Notes: generated by a model from the letters alone, not told the origin. Positions 42,282-50,755 are shown, counted from the stretch's first letter. The stretch: DNA of 64,000 nt from JBBRYW01 sp038253945 (GCA_038253945.1 JBBSGR010000001.1:310001-374000), one strand, 5' to 3'. A program made the numbers and translations.

Positions 42282-42678
42282 GGGAAACGAGCTCCGAGAG
42301 GACGCCGTGGTCTGCGTCCGGGTGGATGAACGCGACCTCGAGCCCGAAGAGACCCGGCCGCGGCTCGGTGTCGATCAGCTCCACTCCCTCCTCCGTCAGC
42401 CGCTCGAGCTCGGCTGTCAGATCGTCGACCTCGTAGGCGACATGGTGCATGCCGGGGCCGTGCGTGGCGAGAAACTTCCCGACGGGCGTGTCGGAGCCGA
42501 GCGACGAGAGCAGCTCGACGGTGCTCGCACCGACGCGCACCGCAGCGGCTTCGACGCCCTGTTCGCTCACCGTCTCGCGGTGCTCCACACGCGCTGCGAA
42601 CAGGCGTCGATACGTCTCGAGCGCCTCGTCGAGGTCCTCGACGGCGACTCCGAGATGATGAATCCCCTGCAGCGTCAC
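42274..42678 (-). CDS. mce: methylmalonyl-CoA epimerase
   Basis: VOC-fold enzyme of 134 residues interconverting (2R)- and (2S)-methylmalonyl-CoA in propionyl-CoA metabolism. The metal ligands are in place: His in GIHHLGVAV, His in GMHHVAYEV and Glu in the last strand (HGVLSELV). The family segment GKFLATHGPGMHH is diagnostic. GTG start at 42678. No mutase is in the window. Confidence 0.87.
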   Translation of the reverse strand: MTLQGIHHLGVAVEDLDEALETYRRLFAARVEHRETVSEQGVEAAAVRVGASTVELLSSLGSDTPVGKFLATHGPGMHHVAYEVDDLTAELERLTEEGVELIDTEPRPGLFGLEVAFIHPDADHGVLSELVSHA

Positions 42679-42688
42679 AGAAGCGATG

Positions 42689-43327
42689 CTATCCGAGGGA
42701 CGACACGACCTCGTCGACCGAAGTGAACTCGACCCCGCGCTCCCGCCAGGCAGCCGTGCAGGCGCTGACGCGCTCGTCGTCGAGGCCGCACGCCGCCTCC
42801 TCGACGAAACGGGCGCGGCGGCCGCGCTGTAGCAGTCCCAGGATCGCCGCGTCGTCGCAGACGTCCGTCGCGACGCCGAAGAGGATGACCTCGTCGGGGT
42901 CGAGGGCCTGGAGCACCGCGTCGGCGTTCGGATTCGTGAAGACGTCGAAGTTCTTCTTCAGGAGCAGGATCTCGCGCCGTCCGGCGACGAGGCCGGGCAC
43001 GAGCCCGGGCGGGAACGGCACGTGCGAGAGCGGGAGCGGGTCACCCTGTTTCGTCTCGGGGATCTTCTCGGCTCCGGGCGTCCCGCGCAGGCAGTGCGGC
43101 GGATAGGTGTTGCGGAAGTCGGGGGCGCTGGAGATCTCGGGATCGGTCAGCTCGTGGTCGTCGGCCGAGGCGACGTGGACGAGCCCGGCCGCGCGAGCCG
43201 CCTCGACGAGCCGCTTCATCGCAGGCACCGTCGCTTCCGCTCCGGGGACGTGGAGCTTGCCGCCCGGCAGCATGAAGTCGACCTGCGTGTCCACGTCCCA
43301 GAGAACGCGCCGCGTCCTACGAGACAA
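42689..43327 (-). CDS. pncA: isochorismatase-family hydrolase, probable nicotinamidase
   Basis: Cysteine hydrolase of 212 residues. The catalytic triad is visible: Asp in WDVDTQVDFM, Lys in LLLKKNFDVF, and Cys in GVATDVCDDAAI. The next gene upstream encodes nicotinate phosphoribosyltransferase and the two overlap by 11 nt. Hydrolysis of nicotinamide to nicotinate is therefore the likely reaction, feeding NAD salvage. Other amidohydrolase roles in the family cannot be excluded. Confidence 0.8.
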   Translation of the reverse strand: MSRRTRRVLWDVDTQVDFMLPGGKLHVPGAEATVPAMKRLVEAARAAGLVHVASADDHELTDPEISSAPDFRNTYPPHCLRGTPGAEKIPETKQGDPLPLSHVPFPPGLVPGLVAGRREILLLKKNFDVFTNPNADAVLQALDPDEVILFGVATDVCDDAAILGLLQRGRRARFVEEAACGLDDERVSACTAAWRERGVEFTSVDEVVSSLG

Positions 43328-44399
43328 GCTCGAGCCGTGGATTCGGGCGGTAGCGGCGCCCGACCTTGGCGGCCGGCCGCCCGTCCGTCATGACGACGTC
43401 GGCGGTGTAGTCGTTCTCGCCGCGGATCAGGTCGGAGCCGACGCCGTAGGAGTCGACCGGCACCCCTTGCTCCTCGAAGCTGCGGATGCGCTCGACCGTG
43501 AAGCCGCCGGACGCGACGATCTTGACGCGCTCGAAACCGTCCTCGTCGAGCGCCTGCCTGACCTTCCAGACGAGCTGCTCGTTGACGCCACGAGGGTCGA
43601 ACTCCCCCATGTCGTGCCAGAGCGAGCGGTCGACGAGGTTGCGGGACGTATCGAGCCGCACGCCCCAGAGGCGGTCGCCGAGCGCGCGGGCCACCTCGAG
43701 CGCGGTCTTGACGGAATCGTTCTCGAAGTCGACGAGGACGGTGATGTTGGCATCCGGATCGGCGTGCTCGGCGAACTTGGTCGCGGCGAGGACCGTGTTG
43801 CCGCCGTAGGCGGCGATCAGCGCGTGCGGGACCGTCCCGATACCGCGGCCGCCCCACCAGGACGCCTGAGCGTCGGAGGTGACGCCGATCTCCATCCCGA
43901 TCGTCGCGCCCGCGACGTGGGCCGCGTAGCCGTCGCCGGTCTGCACGCGATGGTGGTCGTGCCGGGCCGGCATGAAGATGATCGGCTTGCCGTGCGCCGC
44001 CTCGATCACCTTGCGCACGCTCGTCGCGATCAGCGTTCGGCGCGCCAGGACGCCGAGGTAGACGGTCTCGAGGTGTGCGAAGAGCGTGTAGTCGCCCTCG
44101 ATCGTCATCACGGTCTCCCACGGCTCGATCCGGTCTCCGTCGTAGAGCGCGTGAACCGTGAGCGCGTCCCAGTCCTCCGCGCACAGCTTGAGGACGGCGA
44201 TCGCCTCGTCCATGCCTCCGAGCACCGCCTGCCTTCGCTGGAAGACCTGCATGACGACTCGCGGGTGCCTCCCGTCCGCGAGGAGCGTCTCGCGGGTGCG
44301 GTTGAAGTAGGCGTCCGTGTAGTAGCCCTCCCGCATCTTCTCGACGGGCAGGTCGAAGATGTCGGGCGGAAGCCTGTCAGCGCGTGTGCGGAGGACCAT
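43317..44399 (-). CDS. pncB: nicotinate phosphoribosyltransferase
   Basis: A 360-residue phosphoribosyltransferase making nicotinate mononucleotide from nicotinate and PRPP. Family blocks are DAYFNRTRETLL near the N-terminus, HLETVYLGVLARRTLIATSV, the PRPP-site region VDFENDSVKTALEVA with GVRLDTSRNL, and VKIVASGGFTVERI. It overlaps the nicotinamidase gene, completing a salvage pair, and overlaps the DUF1385 gene by 23 nt at its start. Confidence 0.88.
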   Translation of the reverse strand: MVLRTRADRLPPDIFDLPVEKMREGYYTDAYFNRTRETLLADGRHPRVVMQVFQRRQAVLGGMDEAIAVLKLCAEDWDALTVHALYDGDRIEPWETVMTIEGDYTLFAHLETVYLGVLARRTLIATSVRKVIEAAHGKPIIFMPARHDHHRVQTGDGYAAHVAGATIGMEIGVTSDAQASWWGGRGIGTVPHALIAAYGGNTVLAATKFAEHADPDANITVLVDFENDSVKTALEVARALGDRLWGVRLDTSRNLVDRSLWHDMGEFDPRGVNEQLVWKVRQALDEDGFERVKIVASGGFTVERIRSFEEQGVPVDSYGVGSDLIRGENDYTADVVMTDGRPAAKVGRRYRPNPRLELVS

Positions 44400-45225
44400 C
44401 TTCCAACCGCAGGCAGGCGTCGAGCGCGGCCTCCGCGACCTCGAGCTGCTCCGCCGAGGGCTCGGCGGTCGCGAGCCGGTGCTGCAGCTCGTGGCCCGGC
44501 TTCGCGAGCGCGCGGGAAGCCGGATGATCCGGGTTCCGAACCATCCAGCTGAAGATCTCCGTCGACGCGGCCAGCGCGCCGAGCAGTGCGGTCGCGCGGG
44601 CGCCTCCGCGCAGATGCTCCGGCGCCTTCGCCGCGAGCGCGTTGCCGAATGCCGAGGTGGCGAGCAGAGGGCCGAGCAGGTGGGAGCCGCAGCGCTCGTG
44701 CTCCTTCTGGCGCAGCTCGCCGTGCTCGTACGTTCCGATCGAGACGTGCTCGGCGCCGTGGTAGGCGGCGAGGGAGGAGTTGCGGAGGGCCGTGGCGGCG
44801 GGGGCGAACGAGAGGAGGGCGGTCAGGAGCTCACGTGCGGCGGCGCCGAGCCTGGGCGACTCGCGCACCGAGCGGACCGCGAAGGTGCTCGCGAGCGTCG
44901 CCGCGATCACCGCCGGCCGCTCGAAGGGCAGGCGCGCCTGGGGTAGGCGCCTGCGAACGACAGGGAGCAGGGCAAACGCCTCGAGCAACCGCGCCGGGCC
45001 GCGCAGGAGTGGATTCCTGACCTCGGACGCGCGGAACTGCTTGTGGTCGGCCGCGACCTTGATGCGCCCGTCCCGCAGCCGGACGGCGCACGCCCAGGCT
45101 GTCGGGCCGTGAACCAGGACGCCGTTTGCCAGCGCCATGCCGCCGAGACGAAGCTTGTCGGCCATCGTGAAGAGGGTAGCCAACGGCTTCGCGGCTGGGC
45201 TGCTTGGCTCGTCATTCGTTGCCAT
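44377..45225 (-). CDS. DUF1385 membrane protein
   Basis: A 282-residue DUF1385 protein. The family N-terminal motif reads LRLGGMALANGVLVHGP (usual form GGQAVMEGVMMR). The diagnostic YHGAEHVSIGTYEHGE lies near residue 155. Hydrophobic helices occur around residues 75-145. The family has no known activity; the His-rich AEH motif suggests metal binding. It heads the operon that runs down to ychF and has a perfect dyad 18 nt upstream of its ATG. Confidence 0.8.
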   Translation of the reverse strand: MATNDEPSSPAAKPLATLFTMADKLRLGGMALANGVLVHGPTAWACAVRLRDGRIKVAADHKQFRASEVRNPLLRGPARLLEAFALLPVVRRRLPQARLPFERPAVIAATLASTFAVRSVRESPRLGAAARELLTALLSFAPAATALRNSSLAAYHGAEHVSIGTYEHGELRQKEHERCGSHLLGPLLATSAFGNALAAKAPEHLRGGARATALLGALAASTEIFSWMVRNPDHPASRALAKPGHELQHRLATAEPSAEQLEVAEAALDACLRLEDGPPHTR

Positions 45226-45243
45226 TCGGCCAGCATGGTTTCA

Positions 45244-45259
45244 TTGTCAGAGGTGACAA
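45244..45259. promoter_or_regulatory. palindromic operator candidate
   Basis: TTGTCA-GAGG-TGACAA is a perfect 6-bp inverted repeat with a 4-bp spacer, 18 nt upstream of the DUF1385 ATG in a 114-nt spacer. This form is typical of dimeric repressor sites. No cognate regulator is adjacent. Confidence 0.35.
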
Positions 45260-45339
45260 CACTCTCGCGGGCCGCGATTGCGACGCGATGCTGCCGTCTC
45301 GCAGGGCTGAACGTCGTCTTGATTGGAGACCGCTCAGCC

Positions 45340-46656
45340 TTACCCGAGTGAGCCGATCTCCCGAGCGGCGTGCCGCAGGAAGCGAACGCCGAGCTCGAGA
45401 TCGTCGACCGCGATCCGCTCGTCGGCGGAGTGGATCAGCCGGGCAGCGAGCTCGGGGTCCATCGTCCGCATCGGGAAGAAGCCGTAGGCCACCGTGCCGA
45501 ACGCCTCGCGCACCCAGTGGCTGTCGGTGAAGCCGGCGACAGTGACCGGGACGGGGCTTGCGCCCGGCTCGGCCTCCCGAACGAACGAGTCGACCGCATC
45601 CCAGAGTGGCGAGCTCATGGGCGAGCGCGTGCCGCCGTAGCCGTGGATCCACTCGAAGTCGTAATCGCCCTCGCCGATGCACGCCCTGAGGGCGGCCTCG
45701 GCCTCTTCCCGCGACTGTCCGGGTAGCAGGCGGCAGTCGACCGTCACCTCGCACAGCGCCGGGACGACGTTCCGCTGGTGCGAGGCGTCGACCATCGTCG
45801 GCGAGACGGTCATCCCGAGCAGCGGCTCGAGCAGCTCGCCTGCCAGCGGGTCGACGGCGAGGGCCCGCTCCAGCGCCTGTCCCGGCGGCGGGACGTCGCC
45901 CCCGGTGATGCCGGCGAGAAGCGCCTCCGTCTCGGGGCCGAGCCGAGGCGGCACGGCGAACCGTCCGAGGCGCTCGATCAACGCCGCCGCTTTCACGAGG
46001 GCGTTGTCGGCGATCGCGGGCACCGACGCGTGGCCACTCCGGCCGTGGACGAGCAGGCGAAACGGCGAGCTCATCTTCTCCGCCGTCGCGCAGAGGTAGA
46101 GGACGCGCTCGCCGAACTTGACGCGCTCGCCGGCGCCCTCGTTGACCGAGAATTCGGCGCGTACCGCCTCGGGGTGCTCCTCGACGAGCCACTGGAGGCC
46201 GAATGGATCCCCTTCGCCGACCTCCTCGTCCGCGCACGCGGCGAAGATCAGATCGCCGGCGGGCTGGAATCCCTCCCGCGCGAGGGAGGCGATCGCGACC
46301 GCGCTCGCGGCCACCTCTCCCTTCATGTCGAGCGCACCTCGGCCCCAGATCTCGCCGTCGAGGAGCTCGCCCGACCACGGGTCGACCTTCCACTCGGCCG
46401 GATCCGCGAGGACCGTGTCCGTGTGGGAGAGGAAGAGCAGGCGTGGGCCGCCCCCGGAGCCGGGGATCCGCGCGACGAGGTTGGCGCGTCCCGGCACCCG
46501 TCCGTACAGCTCGCATGAAACACCGGCTCGCTCGAGGTAGTCGCGCAGGAGCTCGGCGGCCACCGTCTCGTTGCCCGGTGGGTTGACGGTGTCGAGGCGG
46601 ATCAGCCGCTGCAGCAGCTCGGTCGCCTCGTCGCGCAGCGAGACGGTCGCCGTCAC
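45340..46656 (-). CDS. M20-family metallo-hydrolase (ArgE/DapE type)
   Basis: Zinc-dependent amidohydrolase/peptidase of 438 residues. Metal ligands are visible in LFLSHTDTVL (His), GRGALDMKGEVAA (Asp) and ACADEEVGEG (Glu pair). The dimerisation domain follows from HGRSGHASVPAIADNAL. The GTG at 46656 overlaps the methyltransferase stop. Substrate unknown; the neighbouring tryptophan dioxygenase hints at amino-acid breakdown. Confidence 0.85.
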   Translation of the reverse strand: MTATVSLRDEATELLQRLIRLDTVNPPGNETVAAELLRDYLERAGVSCELYGRVPGRANLVARIPGSGGGPRLLFLSHTDTVLADPAEWKVDPWSGELLDGEIWGRGALDMKGEVAASAVAIASLAREGFQPAGDLIFAACADEEVGEGDPFGLQWLVEEHPEAVRAEFSVNEGAGERVKFGERVLYLCATAEKMSSPFRLLVHGRSGHASVPAIADNALVKAAALIERLGRFAVPPRLGPETEALLAGITGGDVPPPGQALERALAVDPLAGELLEPLLGMTVSPTMVDASHQRNVVPALCEVTVDCRLLPGQSREEAEAALRACIGEGDYDFEWIHGYGGTRSPMSSPLWDAVDSFVREAEPGASPVPVTVAGFTDSHWVREAFGTVAYGFFPMRTMDPELAARLIHSADERIAVDDLELGVRFLRHAAREIGSLG

Positions 46657-47450
46657 GAGCGCCGGCTCCCAGACGTGAGCAGGTACGTGCGGGAGAACTC
46701 AACGCGGCCGTCGCGGCCGCCTTGCTCGTGCAGCTCGACGCCGCGGCGGTCGAGCTCCGCCCGCTTCTCGGCGTCGAGAGTATCGAGCAGCGACTTGAGC
46801 GGTCCGAAGTTGACTGACATCAGCTCCCACACCTTCTGGGCCGAGTCGGCGACGAGCGTCGAGTCGAGCCCCTCGAACGAGAGCTCGAAGGCGTCGCCGA
46901 GCAGGCGCTCGACATGCTCCTCCCGACCCCACTCGAGCGGGTTCCCGGCGCCGGGCGGCGGGGGAGGCCCGAACGATCCGGTCAGGCGGAAGAGGTCCCC
47001 GATGCCGCCGCCCGGCCGCCAGGTCGCCAAGCCGAGGCGGCCTCCCGGCCGGCAGACTCGTGCGAGCTCCCGCGCCGCGGCCTCGTGATCGGGCGCGAAC
47101 ATCGCCCCGAACGAGGAGGTGACGACGTCGAAGCTCGCGTCCTCGTACGGCAGCTGCTCGCAGTCGCCCACGTCGTAGCGAATCGAGAGCCCTTCCTCGG
47201 CGGCGCGCCGCCTCGCCGTCTCGATCAGCGTCGGAGCCAGGTCGACACCCGTCACGTCTGCCCCCGCTCGCGCGAGGCGCATCGAGATTGCCCCTGTTCC
47301 GCACGCGACGTCGAGCGCGGGCTCGCCGCCCTCGACGGCGACCCGCCCCACGAGCGCGTCGTGCACGTCCGCGATCATGTCCTCGACCCGCTCGAAGGGG
47401 CCCGAGCCCCACATCACGCCCTGCCGCTGCTTCAACTCCTCGAACGCCAT
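46653..47450 (-). CDS. class I SAM-dependent methyltransferase
   Basis: A 265-residue methyltransferase. Motif I is ALDVACGTGAISMRLA, the acidic residue after strand 2 is in VTGVDLAPTLI, and post-motifs are DVVTSSFGAMFA and RVCRPGGRLGLATW. The ATG at 47450 has GGAGGATGAG upstream. It sits between the tryptophan dioxygenase gene and the M20 gene. Its acceptor is unknown. Confidence 0.85.
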   Translation of the reverse strand: MAFEELKQRQGVMWGSGPFERVEDMIADVHDALVGRVAVEGGEPALDVACGTGAISMRLARAGADVTGVDLAPTLIETARRRAAEEGLSIRYDVGDCEQLPYEDASFDVVTSSFGAMFAPDHEAAARELARVCRPGGRLGLATWRPGGGIGDLFRLTGSFGPPPPPGAGNPLEWGREEHVERLLGDAFELSFEGLDSTLVADSAQKVWELMSVNFGPLKSLLDTLDAEKRAELDRRGVELHEQGGRDGRVEFSRTYLLTSGSRRS

Positions 47451-47461
47451 CTCATCCTCCT

Positions 47462-48214
47462 TCAGCTGCCGTGCCCCGGTACCTCTGCCTCGTCGCCGGG
47501 CGCCTCCACCTTCGCGATCGCGGTGAGGTCGTTCCGCGCCCGCCACAGCTCGGGATAGAGGCGGTGCTTGATCAACCCGCCGAGCAGCTCGACCGGAGTG
47601 CCCTGCGTGCCCACGACCTCGTCGCCGATCTCCCTCGCGACCACCTGGTAGTGGCGCACGCGCCAGAGCGTCACGCGCTCGTCCCACTCCGTCAACAGCT
47701 CGGCCAGCTGGTAGAGCCGCTCGAACTCGCGACCTCGCCGGTACACCTCGGTCAGCGAGAGGCCCTCGGCGCGCCGGAGGCCGTGGAACGCCTCGCCGAG
47801 CGGCGGTGAGACGCGCCGGATCGCGCGGAAGCCCGGCGAGTCGAAGCCGCTCCCGTGCCCGAGCACCGGGCGGATCCAGCGCGTGTACTCCCACGGTGAC
47901 ATCTGCTCGAGCATGTCGAGCAACGAGTGAGCGATCCGCATGCACTCGATCGCCCGGCGCAGAAGCCGGATAGCTGCGTCGACGTCCTCCTCGCCGAGCA
48001 GGCGCGTCGCCTCCTCGACCTCGCTCCAGGCGAGCTTCAGCCACAGCTCTGACGACTGGTGCACGGTCTGGAAGAGCAGCTCGTCCCGGTGTGCCCACTC
48101 GTCCGGCGTCTTCTGCAGCGAAAGCAGCTCGTCGGTTCTCAGGTAGCGCTCGTAGTCGCTGGCCCCGGCGCCGGGGAGGACCGGCTGGGAGAAGTCCCCG
48201 ACCGTCTCGGTCAC
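47462..48214 (-). CDS. kynA: tryptophan 2,3-dioxygenase
   Basis: Heme dioxygenase of 250 residues opening the kynurenine pathway (tryptophan to N-formylkynurenine). Family blocks include YERYLRTDELLSLQ, HQSSELWLKL, LLDMLEQMSPWEYTRW, GHGSGFDSPGFRAIRR, and the heme-ligand region WRVRHYQVVAREIG followed by GTQGTPVE. The start is GTG at 48214. The gene is divergent from rarA and first of a three-gene operon with a methyltransferase and an M20 hydrolase; no kynureninase or formamidase is in the window. Confidence 0.9.
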   Translation of the reverse strand: MTETVGDFSQPVLPGAGASDYERYLRTDELLSLQKTPDEWAHRDELLFQTVHQSSELWLKLAWSEVEEATRLLGEEDVDAAIRLLRRAIECMRIAHSLLDMLEQMSPWEYTRWIRPVLGHGSGFDSPGFRAIRRVSPPLGEAFHGLRRAEGLSLTEVYRRGREFERLYQLAELLTEWDERVTLWRVRHYQVVAREIGDEVVGTQGTPVELLGGLIKHRLYPELWRARNDLTAIAKVEAPGDEAEVPGHGS

Positions 48215-48291
48215 GCGGGCGGCGGCTGGAAGAGGTGGACGACGCCGATGGGTGAGACGAGCCGAGAGCTGTCTGTCGCCACGCCGGGGAG

Positions 48292-48297
48292 CATACT
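48292..48297 (+). promoter_or_regulatory. -10 box upstream of rarA
   Basis: CATACT ends eight bases before the rarA ATG, in a 91-bp space shared with the divergent tryptophan dioxygenase gene. No ribosome binding site is seen, so the message may be leaderless. Confidence 0.35.
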
Positions 48298-48305
48298 TCG
48301 CTCCG

Positions 48306-49577
48306 ATGGGCGACCTCTTCTCCGACGCGGCCGGCGAGCGGATCGCCGAGGTGGCGCCGCTGGCGCTGCGGCTGCGGCCGGCCTCGCTCGAGGAATTCGT
48401 CGGCCAGCGGCACATGCTCGCGGCCGACTCGGCGCTTCGCCTCGCGATCGCCGAGGACCGGCTCGGCTCCACGATCCTCTACGGACCGCCGGGCACCGGC
48501 AAGACGACTCTCGCCCGCATCGTCGCCCGAACCACGGGCGCGGCGTTCGAGGAGCTGTCAGCCGTGTCGGCGTCGGTCGGAGACGTCCGGGGCGTCCTCG
48601 GCCGGGCGCGCGAGTCGCTGGGAGCGCAGGGCCGGCGCACGATCCTCTTCCTCGACGAGATCCACCGCTTCAACAAGGCCCAGCAGGACGCGCTTCTGCC
48701 CGGCGTCGAGGAAGGGCTCGTGACCTTGATCGGCGCGACGACCGAGAACCCGTACTTCGAGGTCAACTCGGCGCTCCTCTCCCGCTGCCAGGTGTACGAG
48801 CTCGAGCCGTTGTCGAACGACGACGTGGCCGTCATCGTTCGACGCGGAGCGGCGGAGCTGGGCGCCGCTGCCCCGGCTGCGGTGGTCTCGCTGATCGCCG
48901 AGCGCGCGGGCGGGGACGGCCGGACCGCGCTCAACATCCTCGAGCTCGCCTCTCAGACGGCTGACGCCGAGCGGGAGCCGCTGGCCGAGAGCCACGTCGA
49001 GGACGCCGCCCGCAAGCGCCCTCTTCTCTACGACAAGACCGGCGACGCCCACTACGACTTCACCTCCGCCTTCATCAAGTCGATGCGCGGCTCCGACGCG
49101 GATGCGGCCGTCTACTACCTCGCCGCGATGCTGGAGGGTGGAGAGGACCCCCGCTTCGTCGCGAGGCGCATGATCGTGCTCGCCTCGGAGGACGTCGGCA
49201 ACGCCGACCCGAGAGCTCTGCTGGTAGCCGTCGCCGCGGCACAGGCCGTCGAGCACGTGGGCCTGCCGGAGGCGCGGCTGAATCTGGCGCAGGCCGCCAT
49301 CTACCTGGCGCGCGCACCGAAGTCGAACGCGAGCTACAAGGCACTATCGAGAGCTGCGAAGGATGTCCAGGAGCGCGGAAACGCCCGACCGCCGAAGCCG
49401 CTCCGCAGCTCGGGGTACCCGCTCGCCGCACGGGCGACCGGGCGCGGCCAGGGGTACGTCTACCCGCATGACGACCCGTCCGGGTTCGAGGTCGACTACC
49501 TGCCGGACGAGCTGAAAGGGACGAAGTACTACGAGCCGAGCGGCGCCGGTGAGGAGGCGGACGAAGGCGCCGCCTGA
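48306..49577 (+). CDS. rarA: replication-associated recombination protein A
   Basis: AAA+ ATPase of 423 residues acting at stalled replication forks (RarA/MgsA/WRNIP1 family). Walker A is LYGPPGTGKTTLAR, Walker B is ILFLDEIHRFNK, sensor 1 is GATTENPYFEVN and sensor 2 is GDGRTALNILELA. The C-terminal tetramerisation region has YDFTSAFIKSMRGSD and the LASEDVGNADP block. The last 49 nt overlap the 3' end of the converging degenerate-receiver gene. Confidence 0.92.
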   Translation: MGDLFSDAAGERIAEVAPLALRLRPASLEEFVGQRHMLAADSALRLAIAEDRLGSTILYGPPGTGKTTLARIVARTTGAAFEELSAVSASVGDVRGVLGRARESLGAQGRRTILFLDEIHRFNKAQQDALLPGVEEGLVTLIGATTENPYFEVNSALLSRCQVYELEPLSNDDVAVIVRRGAAELGAAAPAAVVSLIAERAGGDGRTALNILELASQTADAEREPLAESHVEDAARKRPLLYDKTGDAHYDFTSAFIKSMRGSDADAAVYYLAAMLEGGEDPRFVARRMIVLASEDVGNADPRALLVAVAAAQAVEHVGLPEARLNLAQAAIYLARAPKSNASYKALSRAAKDVQERGNARPPKPLRSSGYPLAARATGRGQGYVYPHDDPSGFEVDYLPDELKGTKYYEPSGAGEEADEGAA

Positions 49578-49900
49578 GCGCGCGCGGCCGACTCGAGCGA
49601 CGCTGTGAGCGCGTCCGTCAGCCGGCGGAGCTCGAAGGGCTTCTCGAGAAACGCGGCGGGACGCAGCTTGCGGGTGCTCGGGTTCGGGCCATCGGTGCTC
49701 GCACAGACGATCGGCAGATCGGGATGCTGGTGCCGGAGCGCCAGCGCACGCCCCAGGTACGGTGGCGAGGCGGGCTCGACCAGCACGACTGCCGGCAGGG
49801 GCGTCTCCGCGTACACGGGCCGGTGGCCCATGCGCGTCACGACGTGCGAGAAGAGCTCGCGCACCTCCGCGCTCGGCTCGAGGATGAGGACGCTCGGCAT
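49529..49900 (-). CDS. degenerate response-regulator receiver domain
   Basis: A 123-residue stand-alone receiver. The fold is recognisable (SVLILEPSAEVRELFSHVV at the start, Lys in FLEKPFELRRL). The usual phospho-acceptor Asp at the end of strand 3 is replaced by Glu (VVLVEPASP), and the first acidic pair is reduced to LEPS. It probably cannot be phosphorylated and may be fixed in one state. The ATG at 49900 has GGAGGA upstream. It is convergent with rarA and divergent from the 86-nt cassette and PhoB-type regulator. Confidence 0.65.
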   Translation of the reverse strand: MPSVLILEPSAEVRELFSHVVTRMGHRPVYAETPLPAVVLVEPASPPYLGRALALRHQHPDLPIVCASTDGPNPSTRKLRPAAFLEKPFELRRLTDALTASLESAARAQAAPSSASSPAPLGS

Positions 49901-49958
49901 TGACGAATCCTCCAAAACGGGGGCATGGAGCAGGGTGTCCCCGTGGTATGAAAGAGGT

Positions 49959-50044
49959 ATGGACACGCTACGCGTCTGGGATCGCCGGAGTGACGCCCCC
50001 GGTCGTCAGTCGCTCGCTCCGCGTGAGCTTCAAGAGGTTGGCCC
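49959..50044 (+). repeat. single 86-nt A-type cassette
   Basis: One full cassette between the start region and the PhoB-type regulator gene, again exactly 86 nt from ATG to ATG. The core reads ACGCTACGCGTCTGGGATCG, one base different from the other copies. It is the only copy here without a gene immediately upstream on the same strand. Confidence 0.8.
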
Positions 50045-50048
50045 ATGA
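49959..50048 (+). CDS. 29-aa cassette ORF, A-type copy 3
   Basis: ATG at 49959 with AAAGAGG just upstream; TGA at 50046-50048 overlaps the ATG of the PhoB-type regulator. The peptide MDTLRVWDRRSDAPGRQSL resembles the two A-type copies near 30.5 kb. AAGAGGTTG near its end can serve as ribosome binding site for the regulator. Confidence 0.4.
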   Translation: MDTLRVWDRRSDAPGRQSLAPRELQEVGP

Positions 50049-50755
50049 ACAACTCGCGCGTGCTCGTCATCGACGACGCCGCCGACATCCGCTCTCTGCT
50101 GCGAGAGCTGCTCGAGCGCCTGGGCTACCTCGTGAACGAGGCCTCGGACGGCAAGGCCGGCCTTCGCACCCTGTACAGCTCGCCGCCCGCCCTCGTCATC
50201 CTCGACGTCACGATGCCGGTCATGGACGGCTGGAAGACGCTCGAGCGGATCCGTGAGCTCTCCGACGTGCCGGTCCTGATGCTGACTGCGCGGGATACCG
50301 AGCTGGAACGGGTGCGAGGCCTGAAGGAGGGTGCCGACGACTACCTCGCCAAGCCGTTCGGGCGGCAGGAGCTGGTCGCGCGCGTCGAGGCGCTCCTGCG
50401 CCGCGCGAGCGCCGGCCGCACCGAAGTGCCCGAGACCTACGCGGACGAGCTGATCTCGATCAATTACCCGGAGCGCCGGGTCGTCGTCGCAGGCCACGAC
50501 GTCTCGCTGACGCCGCTCGAGTTCAAGCTGCTGAGCGCGTTCGTCCGCCACCCCAACCACGTTCTCAGCTCCGATCAGCTGCTCGAGCTCGTGTGGGGCG
50601 GCACCTACGGGACGTCGCGCGACCAGGTGAAGCTCTACGTCAGCTACCTCCGGCGCAAGCTGACCGAGGCGAGCCCGGACGTGATGCCGATCGAGACGGT
50701 CGCGCGATGCGGCTACCGCTACCGACCCAAGTCTGCGTCTCCCACCGCCGGATAA
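50045..50755 (+). CDS. OmpR/PhoB-type response regulator
   Basis: A 236-residue regulator. The receiver has acidic residues in VLVIDDAADI, phospho-acceptor Asp in LVILDVTMPVMDG and Lys in DDYLAKPFG. The winged-helix DNA-binding domain spans about residues 135-228 (VSLTPLEFKLLSAFVRHPN, ending ETVARCGYRYRP). Its start overlaps the stop of the 29-codon cassette ORF. The nearest kinase gene is on the opposite strand at 51180-52922. Confidence 0.92.
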   Translation: MNNSRVLVIDDAADIRSLLRELLERLGYLVNEASDGKAGLRTLYSSPPALVILDVTMPVMDGWKTLERIRELSDVPVLMLTARDTELERVRGLKEGADDYLAKPFGRQELVARVEALLRRASAGRTEVPETYADELISINYPERRVVVAGHDVSLTPLEFKLLSAFVRHPNHVLSSDQLLELVWGGTYGTSRDQVKLYVSYLRRKLTEASPDVMPIETVARCGYRYRPKSASPTAG

